A stretch of 64,000 nt of DNA, from the NCBI RefSeq assembly GCF_001434145.1, contig NZ_AZED01000004.1, positions 1 through 64,000 of the forward strand, in the 5' to 3' direction. The notes below the pieces were generated by a model. It saw nothing but the letters and a program-made list of their open reading frames with translations. It searched no databases and had not been told where the DNA came from. Each line of letters starts with the position of its first letter. Within the stretch, counting starts at the first letter, position 1. Positions 1-11,185 of this stretch are shown here, piece by piece. The position numbers and the translations under genes are program-made. The stretch is from Lentilactobacillus otakiensis DSM 19908 = JCM 15040 (lineage in GTDB: Bacteria > Bacillota > Bacilli > Lactobacillales > Lactobacillaceae).

Positions 1-316
1 TCGTTGTTGGAAGAGATGAATCATCTCTCGCGACAACTATTTAAATATACCACGCTAATGAACCTGAGTCAACAAAAACATTTTTGATTAACACGTTTTG
101 TTGTGTACTCTGTTCGAATCAGCATATATAAATATATCTGATTATGAGACGCGCGTCAAGTGAATTCACCAAATTAATTTAGATTAAAAAACAAATTGGT
201 CTAATCGATCATTTTGAATGCCGATTATACAAAACAAATACGAAAAATCGAGTGATTAATCTCAATTTTGACAAAAATAAAAGCAATCCAAAACTGGATT
301 GCTTTACAAAGTATTA
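1..316. other. Intergenic region at left edge
   Basis: No gene is visible. Bases 3-37 hold a small inverted repeat: a 7-bp inner arm (12-18 with 22-28) and a 5-bp outer arm (3-7 with 33-37). Bases 149-158 are a 10-bp perfect GC palindrome in otherwise AT-rich sequence. The lysS terminator occupies the right end. In many lactobacilli an rRNA operon lies beyond lysS, but nothing rRNA-like is seen here. Confidence 0.5.
272..304 (-). terminator. Rho-independent terminator of lysS
   Basis: Arms 281-289 and 296-304 form a perfect 9-bp stem with a 6-base loop. On the minus strand it is followed by a T-rich run. It lies 13 bases past the lysS stop and closes the long minus-strand block. Confidence 0.88.
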
Positions 317-1855
<1,539 letters not shown>

Positions 1856-1867
1856 TCATAACACAAA

Positions 1868-1898
1868 AAGCACCGAATTTATTGTGCTATCCGGTGCT
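1868..1898 (-). terminator. Hairpin overlapping the dusB stop, likely terminator
   Basis: Arms AGCACCG and CGGTGCT (1869-1875 and 1892-1898) form a stem whose loop contains the dusB stop codon, so the last codons of dusB are part of the stem. A run of five T follows on the minus strand. It should reduce read-through into lysS. Confidence 0.75.
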
Positions 1899-2886
1899 GA
1901 CGCGCTTTTCTTTGTTCATTTTTCTCGAGAAACTCATCAAAAATCTCATCCATCGCCACTTCGCCGGATGCATTGGTTAATGCAACCTTGGTTCGTGCTG
2001 AATGGGAAATACCCTTTAAATAGTAACCTGCTTGGCCGCGAAATTCATGTGAACCAACATAATCACCTTTTAATTCAACCAGACGATGCAAATGTTCTTT
2101 GGCAGTCGCAACTTTTTCTGCTGGTGTCGGTTCAGCTAACAATTCACCAGTTTCCAAGTAATGCTTTGTTTGCTTCAAAATCCAAGGATTGCCTTCAACT
2201 GCCCGACCCATCATAACGGCGTCGGTGCCAACTTCGGTAAGCATTTTTTTAGCATCTTGAGGAGTTCGAATGTCACCATTACCCATAAATGGAATGTGGA
2301 TCTCATCGGCAACCTGTTTTAAAATACCCCAATCTGCGTGACCTTCATACATTTGTTTTCTAGTCCGGCCGTGCATTGCCAATGCAGAAGCACCCGCTTT
2401 TTCGGCAGCCAGTGCATTTTCAACCGCAAAAATATGATCCTTGTCCCATCCAGTTCTCATCTTAACTGTGACAGGCTTTTTAACAGCATCAGTTACGTAA
2501 GAGACCATCTCGTAGACTTTCTTGGGATCCAGCAGCCAACGAGCGCCAGCGTCAGTTTTGACCACTTTATTAACCGGACAGCCCATGTTGATATCAATGA
2601 TGTCAGCGGCAGTGTTTTGATCGACAAACTTGGCAGCTTCCACTAATGTTTCTTTGGTGCCACCAAAAATTTGAATACTCATTGGATGCTCGCGAGGATC
2701 CACAAACATCATATCAAGTGTCTTTTTGTTTTTGTACATAATGCCACGATCCGAGATCATTTCACAAACCACCAAGCCGGCACCAAACTCTTTACAGATA
2801 ATTCTGAAAGCAGAGTTTGTGACACCCGCCATCGGTGCGACTACAACTCGGTTGGGGATCGTTACATCTCCAATTTTCCATTCCAT
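1879..2886 (-). CDS. dusB: tRNA-dihydrouridine synthase B
   Basis: FMN enzyme that reduces uridine to dihydrouridine in tRNA using NADPH. The N-terminal TIM barrel shows MAGVTNSAFR near residue 20 and INMGCPVNKV near 98; the Cys there is the family's proton donor. MHGRTRKQMYEG near 170 and MMGRAVEGNPW near 225 are FMN and phosphate-binding segments. 335 residues is usual for DusB. ATG at 2886 follows a GAGGTG ribosome site. It sits between hslO and lysS, an order common in Bacilli. Confidence 0.96.
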   Translation of the reverse strand: MEWKIGDVTIPNRVVVAPMAGVTNSAFRIICKEFGAGLVVCEMISDRGIMYKNKKTLDMMFVDPREHPMSIQIFGGTKETLVEAAKFVDQNTAADIIDINMGCPVNKVVKTDAGARWLLDPKKVYEMVSYVTDAVKKPVTVKMRTGWDKDHIFAVENALAAEKAGASALAMHGRTRKQMYEGHADWGILKQVADEIHIPFMGNGDIRTPQDAKKMLTEVGTDAVMMGRAVEGNPWILKQTKHYLETGELLAEPTPAEKVATAKEHLHRLVELKGDYVGSHEFRGQAGYYLKGISHSARTKVALTNASGEVAMDEIFDEFLEKNEQRKARQHRIAQ

Positions 2887-2969
2887 ATTGTCACCTCAAA
2901 ATTTGTTTATCATCTTGTGAAATTCCGTTTGCTATATTATCACATATTTATGAAAAGAGATAGCCAACA

Positions 2970-3866
2970 TTATTTATGACCCTTTGCTTTAGCAACTTTA
3001 ATAATCTTGGTCAGCTCTTCTTCATCGAAGTGATACTTGCTTTCACAGAAGTTACAAGTGACGTCGATTCCTTTATCCTCTTTTAACATCGTTTCCAATT
3101 GTGGTACTGGAATGCCTTCAAGGTCTCTGCCAAATTTATTTTTGGAACAGTTGCAATAAAATTCAACCGGCACGGTTTCTAAGAAATGAAGCTTCCCTTT
3201 GCCAAAGATGAGTTCCAAGATGTCTTGAGGACTTTGTTTGTCCAGAAGGAGTTCGGAAATCATTGGCATCTCTTTAATGCGCTCAATAACCTTGTTGATG
3301 GCATCATCAGTCGCATCTGGCAAAACTTGGACCAAATAGCCACCGGCAGCGCCAATGGAATTATCATCATTCACAAATACTGAGACACCAACGGCCGATG
3401 GAATCTGTTCCGACTGTGCCAGGTAATAGGTAAAATCATCGCCAATTTCACCAGAAGCCAGTGGCACGCTTCCGGTATAGGGATCTTCGCCTTCAGCAGC
3501 CCGACTCACCTCGATAAAGCCATTCACACCAACCGCTTTACCAACATCAATCTTATGGTTGGCATTTAATGGCAAGTGAATGTGCGGATTTTGGATATAG
3601 CCCTTTACGTGGCCGTTGGAATCACTATCAGCAACAATCTGCCCAACAGGTCCCTTTCCATCAATTTTGACGGTAACAGCTTCACCATTCTTTTCAACAG
3701 ATTCTGCAAGCATGACTGTTCCGACTAATGTTCGCCCAAGGGCGGCCGAAGATGCACTCCATGTATCATGATCTTTTTGCGCCGTGGCAACCAATTGCTT
3801 GGCATTGACCGCATAAGCACGAAACATCCCATCAGTTGTGGTTGCTTTTACTAAATAATCATCCAT
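2970..3866 (-). CDS. hslO: Redox-regulated chaperone Hsp33
   Basis: Cytoplasmic holdase chaperone switched on by oxidation. The C-terminal zinc centre is complete: a CNC motif near residue 232 and CNFC near 264 provide the four Cys. I chose ATG 3866 (MDDYLVK, 298 residues), 8 bases behind an AGGTG site; an in-frame ATG five codons upstream overlaps that site and is less likely. It lies between ftsH and dusB, matching the stress-related context of FtsH. Confidence 0.95.
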   Translation of the reverse strand: MDDYLVKATTTDGMFRAYAVNAKQLVATAQKDHDTWSASSAALGRTLVGTVMLAESVEKNGEAVTVKIDGKGPVGQIVADSDSNGHVKGYIQNPHIHLPLNANHKIDVGKAVGVNGFIEVSRAAEGEDPYTGSVPLASGEIGDDFTYYLAQSEQIPSAVGVSVFVNDDNSIGAAGGYLVQVLPDATDDAINKVIERIKEMPMISELLLDKQSPQDILELIFGKGKLHFLETVPVEFYCNCSKNKFGRDLEGIPVPQLETMLKEDKGIDVTCNFCESKYHFDEEELTKIIKVAKAKGHK

Positions 3867-3885
3867 ATATTTACACCTCATCTAA

Positions 3886-3930
3886 AAATAAAAACGAGCT
3901 TAGAGATAATTCTACCCTAAACTCATTTTT
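3886..3930 (-). terminator. Terminator after ftsH
   Basis: Arms 3894-3903 and 3917-3926 pair with G-U wobbles. On the minus strand the stem is followed by TTTTTATTTTTA. It separates ftsH from hslO. Confidence 0.75.
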
Positions 3931-3941
3931 AAAATATTCAA

Positions 3942-6077
3942 CTAATTGTTATCATCATTGTCATGATTTTGATCTTTTGGTTGATCATTATTGGAAACAT
4001 CATCCGGCTTCTCTGATTCATCTGACTGATCATCAGCTGAAGTGTCTCCAGTTGAAGAATCAGATTGACTATCCGAACCGTGATCCTTTTCCAATTCAGC
4101 TTGACGTTCAGCTTCCTTCCGTTCCAGTTCGCGTTTAGCTTCCTCAAAGGTTGCGGCGCGTTCACTTGGAAATTCACTCTTATCAGAACTTTCAGGCATC
4201 TTGCCGTCGTTCCAAAGTGAGAGAATTTGCTTTTCGTCAAGGGTCTCGTATTTAAGCAAAGCTTCAGCAATCAACTTATGCTTATCACGATGTTCTTCGA
4301 TGATCTTCTTAGCAGTATCATGGGCTTCATTGGTTAAGCGACGAACCTCTTCATCAACTGCAGCACCAGTTTCTTGAGAATACCTTGGACCATATGTGTC
4401 CTGAGCAGGATTTTCAAGTTGAACTGGGCCAAGGCGTTTACTCATACCATACTGAGTAACCATGGCACGTGCCAAATTGGTAGCTTGTTCAAAGTCATTT
4501 GAAGCACCTGAAGATTGTGAGTCAAAGACAATTTCTTCGGCAGCACGACCACCCATCAATCCGGCAATCTGTTCCATCGCGTCTCGCTTAGACATCAATT
4601 GTTGATCTTCACGTGGCAGCATAATTGCATATCCACCAGCACGACCACGAGGAACAATGGTTACCTTGTGGACAACCCGAGCATCGTTTAAGACCAATCC
4701 AACAACTGTATGACCAGCCTCGTGATAAGCAACGGTTTCCCGTTCCTCTTTGGAAATAACTCGGTTCCGTTTGGCAGGACCGGCAATCACCCGATCTTCA
4801 GCTTCATCCAAGTCACTGGCATCAATTTGGGTCTTATTACGGCGAGCAGCAAGTAAAGCAGCTTCGTTTAATAAGTTGGCCAAATCAGCACCAACGAATC
4901 CTGGTGTCTGCTTGGCAATTTCGTGTAAATCAACGTCGTTTGCCAATGGTTTATTCTTTGAGTGAACCTTTAAAATAGCTTCACGGCCATTGATATCAGG
5001 ACGTCCAACCAAGATCTTCCGGTCAAAACGACCTGGACGAGTCAAGGCAGGATCCAAAACATCGGCACGGTTGGTAGCAGCAATAACAATAACACCTTCA
5101 TTACCGCTAAATCCATCCATTTCAACCAGTAACTGGTTAAGAGTCTGTTCACGTTCATCATGACCCCCACCCATTCCGGCACCACGACGGCGACCGACGG
5201 CATCAATTTCATCGATAAAGATGATGGCTGGGGCAGCCTTCTTGGCTTGATCGAACAAGTCACGAACACGGCTGGCACCAACACCAACAAACATTTCAAC
5301 GAAATCTGAACCTGAAATTGAGTAGAATGGCACTCCGGCTTCACCGGCAACCGCTTTGGCAAGCAAAGTTTTACCAGTACCAGGAGGTCCCTCAAGTAAG
5401 ACACCATGTGGGATGGTGGCACCTAGAGTTGTAAATTTCCTTGGATCTTTAAGAAATTCAACAACTTCGACAAGTTCTTGTTTTTCTTCCTCTTCACCAG
5501 CAACATCTGAGAAACGAACCTTATTTTGCTTACTGTCGGCTGGTTTGGCTTTGGATTTGCCAAAGCTCATCACTTTGCCATTTCCACCGCCTTGACCGCC
5601 AGCACGGCCCATCATCATGTAGAAGAACCAGACAAATAACAATAGCGGCAATACGTAAACCAACAGATTTACCCAAAAACCACTTGACTCTTCCGGTTTG
5701 GCGTTCATCTTAACATTGTTAGATTGAGCTGCCTTGGTGATTTCAGCAATTGAGGAGTTGTTCTCGAGGACAGTTGTGGTAAATTTGGTGACATTCTTGG
5801 ACTGGGTTTGGTTTCCACCAATCAGACCGGACTGCACCTGAACCTTCTGACCCTGTCTATAAGTACCTGTTACCTTATAAACTCCGCCACTTGGCTGTAC
5901 TGAAAAGTTTTTTACTTTGTCATCCTTCAAGTTCTTAACGAACTGACTTGATTGGATTTCTTGTGATGTGGTTTGGTTCGTATTTCCGTTAAAGAAATAG
6001 ATAACCCCCATTATCAGTAGAAATATGACAATGTAAAATAGACTATTTTTAAAAAGCCCATTTCTATTCGAGTTCAT
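3942..6077 (-). CDS. ftsH: ATP-dependent zinc metalloprotease FtsH
   Basis: Membrane-anchored AAA+ protease that degrades misfolded membrane proteins and short-lived regulators. Two N-terminal transmembrane segments (about 10-30 and 130-155) flank an extracytoplasmic domain. Walker A GPPGTGKT is near residue 225, Walker [11 protein letters not shown] near 285, and the zinc site HEAGH near 445. After about residue 640 there is a long Asp/Ser/Asn-rich acidic tail. ATG 6077 is chosen: GAGGAGG lies 6 bases upstream, and an alternative TTG at 6092 overlaps that site. A CtsR-type box lies upstream, pointing to heat-shock control. Confidence 0.97.
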   Translation of the reverse strand: MNSNRNGLFKNSLFYIVIFLLIMGVIYFFNGNTNQTTSQEIQSSQFVKNLKDDKVKNFSVQPSGGVYKVTGTYRQGQKVQVQSGLIGGNQTQSKNVTKFTTTVLENNSSIAEITKAAQSNNVKMNAKPEESSGFWVNLLVYVLPLLLFVWFFYMMMGRAGGQGGGNGKVMSFGKSKAKPADSKQNKVRFSDVAGEEEEKQELVEVVEFLKDPRKFTTLGATIPHGVLLEGPPGTGKTLLAKAVAGEAGVPFYSISGSDFVEMFVGVGASRVRDLFDQAKKAAPAIIFIDEIDAVGRRRGAGMGGGHDEREQTLNQLLVEMDGFSGNEGVIVIAATNRADVLDPALTRPGRFDRKILVGRPDINGREAILKVHSKNKPLANDVDLHEIAKQTPGFVGADLANLLNEAALLAARRNKTQIDASDLDEAEDRVIAGPAKRNRVISKEERETVAYHEAGHTVVGLVLNDARVVHKVTIVPRGRAGGYAIMLPREDQQLMSKRDAMEQIAGLMGGRAAEEIVFDSQSSGASNDFEQATNLARAMVTQYGMSKRLGPVQLENPAQDTYGPRYSQETGAAVDEEVRRLTNEAHDTAKKIIEEHRDKHKLIAEALLKYETLDEKQILSLWNDGKMPESSDKSEFPSERAATFEEAKRELERKEAERQAELEKDHGSDSQSDSSTGDTSADDQSDESEKPDDVSNNDQPKDQNHDNDDNN

Positions 6078-6132
6078 CAACGTCCTCCTCAAAACTAAAT
6101 ATTTTCATGTTGATAGTCAAAATACTAACACA

Positions 6133-6149
6133 CTTGACCTTTTTTGACC
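6133..6149 (-). promoter_or_regulatory. CtsR operator upstream of ftsH
   Basis: On the minus strand the sequence is GGTCAAA-AAA-GGTCAAG, a tandem heptad with 3-base spacing. This fits the known CtsR box (RGTCAAA-N3-RGTCAAA) with one change in the last base. It starts directly after the hpt stop, 56 bases before the ftsH start, where it would overlap the -35 region. Confidence 0.85.
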
Positions 6150-6150
6150 A

Positions 6151-6693
6151 TTAATTGTTTGCATAAATTTCCGGCTTTAAGACACCAATGTACGGCAAAT
6201 TACGGTACCTCTCATCATAATCCAGGCCATAGCCGACCACAAATTCATTTGGAACCTTGAAACCAATGAAGTCTGACGACACTTTAACGGTTCTCCCAGC
6301 AGGTTTATCCAACAGCGTACAAACCTTAATTGAACTTGCACCGCGATTGGCAAACGTATCAAGGAGAAACTTCAGGGTCTGACCGGTATCCACGATATCT
6401 TCAACGATCAGCACATCCCGACCGGAGATGTCAGTGTTAATATCCTGCAATAATTCAACGGTTCCGGAAGATTGAGTCGCACCATGATAGCTGGAAACAT
6501 CGATGAAATCGATCTGCATGTAAGTATCCACTGCACGGACAATGTCAGTCATAAAGAAGATAGCGCCTTTCAACACACCTACAACAACTGGCGTCTTACC
6601 GGCATATGTTTTGGAAATGTCTTTACCCAGACGTTGACACGCAGCCTCAATTTCTTCCTTGCTATAAAGTACTTTTAAGATGTCGTTATTCAT
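6151..6693 (-). CDS. hpt: Hypoxanthine phosphoribosyltransferase
   Basis: Salvages hypoxanthine and guanine to IMP and GMP with PRPP. The PRPP-binding loop VLIVEDIVDTGQTL lies near residue 95; the substrate-binding end VPNEFVVGYGLDYDERYRNL is near 150. Length 180 is normal. ATG 6693 has AAGGA seven bases upstream; a GTG one codon earlier is less well spaced. It lies 21 bases after tilS and just before the ftsH promoter, the tilS-hpt-ftsH order typical of Firmicutes. Confidence 0.96.
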   Translation of the reverse strand: MNNDILKVLYSKEEIEAACQRLGKDISKTYAGKTPVVVGVLKGAIFFMTDIVRAVDTYMQIDFIDVSSYHGATQSSGTVELLQDINTDISGRDVLIVEDIVDTGQTLKFLLDTFANRGASSIKVCTLLDKPAGRTVKVSSDFIGFKVPNEFVVGYGLDYDERYRNLPYIGVLKPEIYANN

Positions 6694-6714
6694 CACAAAT
6701 TCCTTTTCTTTTTA

Positions 6715-8097
6715 TTATTTCTGCTTTGATTCAACTAAATAATAAGGCTTTCGATGCCGCTTCATTTGAGGAACCACTGCATTTTTTATTCCTAAAACCG
6801 ACAGGACGGTGTTGTTGGCAGTGACAAGTACCTGTGTCAACTCACGTTGTGAATCTGGAATTTTGGCATTGATGAGCACCCGATTAACCTTTTGATGTTT
6901 CCCCTGTCCAATTGGTAAACGGTCACCAGGAGCGATTGAACGGACCTGTAATGGAAAATCCTCAGCACTTAGATAAAGCATGGCTACCTTGCCATTGTGT
7001 TGAAAAGGATTCTCAGAAAAAACACCAAAATTAATCGGTTGATCCAGTGAATACCATCTGTCTAATATTACCATAAAAGCTGATCTTTTTTCAGACTTAC
7101 CAAGGAATTTTTGTGGATCCTTACAAATTATTAGTAATTCATATTGACGTTGAACCTGCCAACCATCTTCGAGATCCAGTTTGGCTTGCGGCCTATCTGA
7201 TTGACTAACTAGTCGAGTGATTGAACTCAGCTGTTCGTTCGAAACATTGGGAACATGCAGATGATGCTCAATGACTCGCTGAATGACGAGCTTCACAATA
7301 TTTTCTGGATAATGAATTAAAATTCGGTTATCGATTTGGGCTACCTGCTCGCTTGTGGAATTAACTGCCTTAGCAACAATCGGGTCAAGCAATCTATTCA
7401 GCGCATTTAAAGTGTCTGCTAATTGCGTCGTATAACTCAAAACATGAGGCAACAATCGCGGATTTTCAGCCTTTAAAAGTGGGATCACCTCGTGGCGCAC
7501 CCGGTTTCGCTGAACAGTCAATTCATGATTGGTGGCGTCTTCGTACCATTTAATTTGATGTGTTTCAGCAAAAGCCTGCAATTGCTGTTTGCTAAAACTG
7601 AGTAACGGTCGAATCATGGTGCCACCGGCAAAAGGTCGCTCAGCTTGGATCCCCGTTAGAGAGGATAGCTGACCGCCACGAACCAATTTCATAATGACTG
7701 TCTCTACAAGATCATCCCCATGATGAGCTGTCAACAAATAGTTGGCGCCAGTTCGGTGAAGCACTGACTGAAAAAAAGCGTACCGAAAGGCTCTGGCGGC
7801 CGCTTCGATGCCAGTCTTTGGATGTGAGGCTAACGGCCAAACCGTTTGTTCCAACTGGAGCTGATGAGAAGCGCAGTAATCATTGATATAACTGGTTTCA
7901 ACATCACTCTGATCCCGAAGCTGATGATCGACATAGGCAACAATGATTTTTGGACGACTATCAGCCGGTAAATGCAATAATAAATGCAGGAGTGTCATTG
8001 AATCGACCCCTGTAGAAACTGCCACGACCACCTGATCGGTGGCTGTCCACCAGTTGGCGTGCTTAATAATCAAATTGAATTGTGCTTGTAAGTTCAC
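6715..8097 (-). CDS. tilS: tRNA(Ile)-lysidine synthase
   Basis: Converts the wobble C of the CAU anticodon of a tRNA-Ile to lysidine, so it reads AUA. The N-terminal PP-loop ATPase motif reads STGVDS near residue 29 where many orthologues have SGGVDS. LTAHHGDD near 122 and NRVRHE near 198 are further conserved blocks. The C-terminal half is the less conserved substrate domain. Length 460 is usual. GTG start at 8097, 7 bases behind GGAGG. Confidence 0.93.
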   Translation of the reverse strand: MNLQAQFNLIIKHANWWTATDQVVVAVSTGVDSMTLLHLLLHLPADSRPKIIVAYVDHQLRDQSDVETSYINDYCASHQLQLEQTVWPLASHPKTGIEAAARAFRYAFFQSVLHRTGANYLLTAHHGDDLVETVIMKLVRGGQLSSLTGIQAERPFAGGTMIRPLLSFSKQQLQAFAETHQIKWYEDATNHELTVQRNRVRHEVIPLLKAENPRLLPHVLSYTTQLADTLNALNRLLDPIVAKAVNSTSEQVAQIDNRILIHYPENIVKLVIQRVIEHHLHVPNVSNEQLSSITRLVSQSDRPQAKLDLEDGWQVQRQYELLIICKDPQKFLGKSEKRSAFMVILDRWYSLDQPINFGVFSENPFQHNGKVAMLYLSAEDFPLQVRSIAPGDRLPIGQGKHQKVNRVLINAKIPDSQRELTQVLVTANNTVLSVLGIKNAVVPQMKRHRKPYYLVESKQK

Positions 8098-8134
8098 AAC
8101 TGCCTCCGTCGATCATTTGTTCATAGAAATAAAC

Positions 8135-8166
8135 GTGGCCGGCAGCAAATAATTGCCCCCAGCCAC
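8135..8166 (-). terminator. Stem-loop between S1 protein and tilS, possible terminator
   Basis: Arms 8135-8148 and 8153-8166 form a roughly 14-bp stem with one mismatch and a 4-base loop. On the minus strand it is followed by GTTTATTTC, a modest T-run. It may attenuate read-through from the upstream genes into tilS. Confidence 0.5.
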
Positions 8167-8196
8167 TAAAATATTATTTAGAAATATCTAATCAAT

Positions 8197-8703
8197 TTAA
8201 CTTCGACGACCGCCACGACCGCCACGCTTACCTTCCGTATTTTTACGGAGGGTTGATAAGCGGTCTTCACTTTCTTTCAAAAATCCTGACATCATATCAT
8301 CAAAACTTTCTTCGTGATTATTGGAGTGACTATTCCGACCTGTATTGCCACCACGTGAATGATAGCTGTGGTTCTCATGACTGCCATGATTTTCGTGACC
8401 TTCATGGTTATTCTCGTGAAAATTTCTGTGGGAATGATTTTCGTTTTTGGACGCTTCATGGTCATGGTTATCAGAAGCTTTGCGAATGGAAAGACTGATC
8501 TTGTTATTGCCCTCAATCTTGAGAACTTTAACAGTCACGTCATCGCCAACCTTCAAAACATCATGAATATCCTTAACAAATCCGTCAGAAACTTCGCTGA
8601 TATGAACCAAACCGGTTCGATGATCACCTAAATCAATAAATGCACCAAAATTCGTAATTCCGGAAACTTTACCGTTAACTTTTTCTCCAACTTCAATTGC
8701 CAT
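8197..8703 (-). CDS. S1 RNA-binding domain protein (YabR-like) with His/Asn-rich linker
   Basis: Residues 1-70 form an S1 domain (GKVSGITNFGAFIDLG and the VKVLKIEGNNKISLSIR end) that binds RNA. It is followed by about 60 residues dominated by His, Asn, Glu and Gly, then a short conserved C-terminus ending in GGRGGRR. Length 168 is longer than Bacillus YabR because of the linker. ATG 8703 is clear. It sits between divIC and tilS, where YabR is found in Bacilli. Exact role is unknown; the family is thought to associate with ribosomes or RNA. The His-rich linker could bind metal, which is inference. Confidence 0.85.
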   Translation of the reverse strand: MAIEVGEKVNGKVSGITNFGAFIDLGDHRTGLVHISEVSDGFVKDIHDVLKVGDDVTVKVLKIEGNNKISLSIRKASDNHDHEASKNENHSHRNFHENNHEGHENHGSHENHSYHSRGGNTGRNSHSNNHEESFDDMMSGFLKESEDRLSTLRKNTEGKRGGRGGRRS

Positions 8704-8779
8704 CTAAAAAAATGTTCCTCCCAATGTAATAGTGTAACCAGTATATCATATTTTATTTTGAACCGACTAGTGATTGTCA

Positions 8780-8818
8780 AAATAAAACCAGTGATGAATT
8801 TCATCACTGGTTTTATTT
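8780..8818 (-). terminator. Terminator at divIC end
   Basis: A 19-bp perfect inverted repeat (8780-8798 with 8800-8818) with a one-base centre. It overlaps the divIC stop codon and is flanked by A and T runs on both sides, so it can act on the minus strand. Confidence 0.85.
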
Positions 8819-9223
8819 TACATCATAATCATTAACATCTTTAGGTGCTTTGTTTGGAAAACTATAAACTGTTTCACCAGGCTTCGTATAGTAGTATCGA
8901 TCACGAATGATTTGCTCAACATAACTTTTATCATTCAATTGTGACACCTGGGCTTTAAGCTGCTTATTGGCAACTTTTTGTTGTTTCAAATCCTTTTGCT
9001 CACGCGCAATCTGGACGTGAACATCAGCATAATTGACTTTTGCGCGAACAATTTGAATCAGGAAAATTGACGCAAAAAACAGGAAAATGGCACCAATAAC
9101 TAAGGCCCGCTTTTTTCGTCGATTGGACAAAACCGCAGTGACCTTTGAATTATTCAGTTCAATTTCTCGGCGACGAGTAAAATCGTTGTCGAGCTTTTTA
9201 ACTTTCCCGCTTTGCTGCCTCAT
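8813..9223 (-). CDS. divIC: Septum formation initiator DivIC (FtsB family)
   Basis: Small bitopic divisome protein that pairs with FtsL and DivIB. A basic cytoplasmic N-terminus of about 45 residues leads to one transmembrane helix near 48-68, followed by a coiled coil (about 70-110). ATG 9223 is chosen, with GGGGGA 7 bases upstream; an ATG eight codons earlier lies before that site. 136 residues fits the family. It lies between rqcP and the S1 protein, as in Bacillus. Confidence 0.92.
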   Translation of the reverse strand: MRQQSGKVKKLDNDFTRRREIELNNSKVTAVLSNRRKKRALVIGAIFLFFASIFLIQIVRAKVNYADVHVQIAREQKDLKQQKVANKQLKAQVSQLNDKSYVEQIIRDRYYYTKPGETVYSFPNKAPKDVNDYDVK

Positions 9224-9327
9224 GCTAAATCCCCCGATCATTCGCACGTTCTAGATAAATTATACCAATTTATGAGCATTTGTCTAGACGATTCCTAATG
9301 TTTTCAGGATTTTTGTGAAAAATTTAC

Positions 9328-9600
9328 CTATTCATTACGAAAGTCGCGTTCATAGTCTTCGGAAGTGATTTCATACATTCGTTCTGCGTCGTCTTTCTTA
9401 GTTGTATCTAATAACTCCTTGACCAAAATTGTCAGCGTCTTATTACCAAATTTAATGACGACTTCATCATTTGGTTTAACTTCGGTTGATGATTTAGCAG
9501 CCCGACCATTGATAAAGATCCGACCTTTGTCGGCAATTTCCTTAGCGACTGAGCGACGTTTAATAATTCTGGAAACTTTCAAAAATTTATCTATTCTCAT
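9328..9600 (-). CDS. rqcP: S4-domain RNA-binding protein RqcP (YabO family)
   Basis: A 90-residue protein made almost entirely of an S4 RNA-binding fold ([19 protein letters not shown] at the start). In Bacillus this protein helps RqcH add alanine tails to stalled nascent chains on 50S subunits. Its start overlaps the end of the upstream flippase gene by 14 bases, implying translational coupling. Function here is inferred from family and synteny. Confidence 0.88.
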   Translation of the reverse strand: MRIDKFLKVSRIIKRRSVAKEIADKGRIFINGRAAKSSTEVKPNDEVVIKFGNKTLTILVKELLDTTKKDDAERMYEITSEDYERDFRNE

Positions 9601-11185
9601 GAGTGGTTACTCCTTTAATTTTTAAGAATTTGCCGACCATTGGAATCGCCAACCATTCTCGGATTGTGAAGACTTTGAGCACGACACAACCACCAAAGAA
9701 CATTACGACACCCAACGGTATGGCGACACCAGCAACAATGAGCGCTTCAATTCTGGGATTAATTGTTAAATCGAGCATACTCATCCCCAGAACGATCAGC
9801 TCAACGACAATCAGCATAGCGATCAAAACAATCACAAGTTTGCTGACTTGTTTGAACGAAATCAGTTGAGCCAACTCTTTTCTACTCAACACGTTCATTA
9901 ACACCACCATTACCACTAAGCTTAACAGGGTTGCTGTACTAGCACCAATAATTCCCATCAAACTGACAAACCAGTGATTGACAAGGATCTTGAACAGAAA
10001 GCCCGCAATGATGGCAATCATCGTTTTTAAATAATTGTCTTTGCTCTGGAGAATCACGTTATAAGTCATCAAGATACTGGTTAAAATGATGCTAAAACAG
10101 TAAAGACTGATGGTTAGATTCAACTCCGACGAAGCAAACAGCAGTCGGTTGATTTGTGGCATAAGTCCAAATAAACCAACACTCATGGCCAGCGAGATTG
10201 CTAAATTGGTTCTGAGGTTAGTCGCGGCAACATGTCGAAATGTCACATCTTGATGATGTTTATTTGCTAATACCAAACCGGGCAACACAGCGGTTGCCGA
10301 TGCGATGCTCAGTACTTGACCAAGTTGGACCAAGGTTTGCGAACGATCGTAAATTCCTTTGATGTTTTGGGCTTCAGACAGTGAATAGCCAAATGATTGA
10401 AGCCCAGCGACAACTGAAAATGAATCCGCCAACTGAAGTAACAGCATGACAGCGGAAACCAGGCAAAGCGTTCCACCTTCTAAAAGGATCCGTTTAATCA
10501 ATAACCGATTCTGAATAGTGGATTGATGTCTTCGCCAATTAACTGGGAACGAATGGCGTCTAACCCAGATCATCACAAACAGCAAGGCACAAAAGCCTGC
10601 AATTGGTGCCGAGAGCATTGCCAGCTGACCCATTTTATAAGGGCTGGCAACTGATTTGACTGCCCAATACCCCACTAAGAGAATCGTTGACACCCGAACG
10701 ACCTGCTCAATGACTTGAGAATAGGCAGTTGGTCGCATTTCCATTTTACCCTGAAAATAACCACGCCAAGTCGACAGAAATGGAATGAACAAAAACATCC
10801 AGCTGACGGATTGAATCACCGGTGCTAATTTGGGATCGTCCATTTTAAGTGCAATGAGGCCAGCCGCAAATTGTAATATGCAAAAAACAGTTAGGCAGAC
10901 CACAATTAAAATGTTTTGGATTTTCATTGCCAAGGCAACTCTATCTCTGGAATCCTTCGTGTCGACAACTAATTTAGAAATAAAAACTGGGAGTCCGGTC
11001 AATGCAAAGGTCATCCCAATGCCATAGATCGGATATATCTGTTGATAGACATAAAAGCCGATGTTGCCAACCATATTCTGAAAAGGAATCCGGTAAACGG
11101 CACTCAAAAGTTTCGCAACAAACGATGCGATCGTTAAAAGTAATGTTCCTCTCAGTACCTGTTGTCTTCTCGAACTATTTTTCAT
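9587..11185 (-). CDS. MOP-superfamily oligosaccharide/lipid flippase (YabM/SpoVB-like)
   Basis: Integral membrane protein of 532 residues with about 14 predicted transmembrane helices spread along its length. The N-terminal part ([20 protein letters not shown]) matches the polysaccharide-biosynthesis/MATE fold used to flip undecaprenyl-linked precursors. It starts inside the end of mfd (11-base overlap) and ends inside rqcP. In Bacillus yabM holds the same place after mfd. The lipid-linked substrate is not shown by sequence; cell-wall precursor or glycan export is likely. Confidence 0.88.
   Translation of the reverse strand: MKNSSRRQQVLRGTLLLTIASFVAKLLSAVYRIPFQNMVGNIGFYVYQQIYPIYGIGMTFALTGLPVFISKLVVDTKDSRDRVALAMKIQNILIVVCLTVFCILQFAAGLIALKMDDPKLAPVIQSVSWMFLFIPFLSTWRGYFQGKMEMRPTAYSQVIEQVVRVSTILLVGYWAVKSVASPYKMGQLAMLSAPIAGFCALLFVMIWVRRHSFPVNWRRHQSTIQNRLLIKRILLEGGTLCLVSAVMLLLQLADSFSVVAGLQSFGYSLSEAQNIKGIYDRSQTLVQLGQVLSIASATAVLPGLVLANKHHQDVTFRHVAATNLRTNLAISLAMSVGLFGLMPQINRLLFASSELNLTISLYCFSIILTSILMTYNVILQSKDNYLKTMIAIIAGFLFKILVNHWFVSLMGIIGASTATLLSLVVMVVLMNVLSRKELAQLISFKQVSKLVIVLIAMLIVVELIVLGMSMLDLTINPRIEALIVAGVAIPLGVVMFFGGCVVLKVFTIREWLAIPMVGKFLKIKGVTTHENR

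Noticed and set aside
100-130. GTTCGAATC resembling a tRNA T-loop
   Set aside because: No acceptor, D or anticodon arms can be paired around it.
6715-8097. tilS inactivated because the PP-loop reads STGVDS
   Set aside because: Ser, Gly and Asp of the loop are kept, all other motifs are intact, and the gene is essential in most bacteria.
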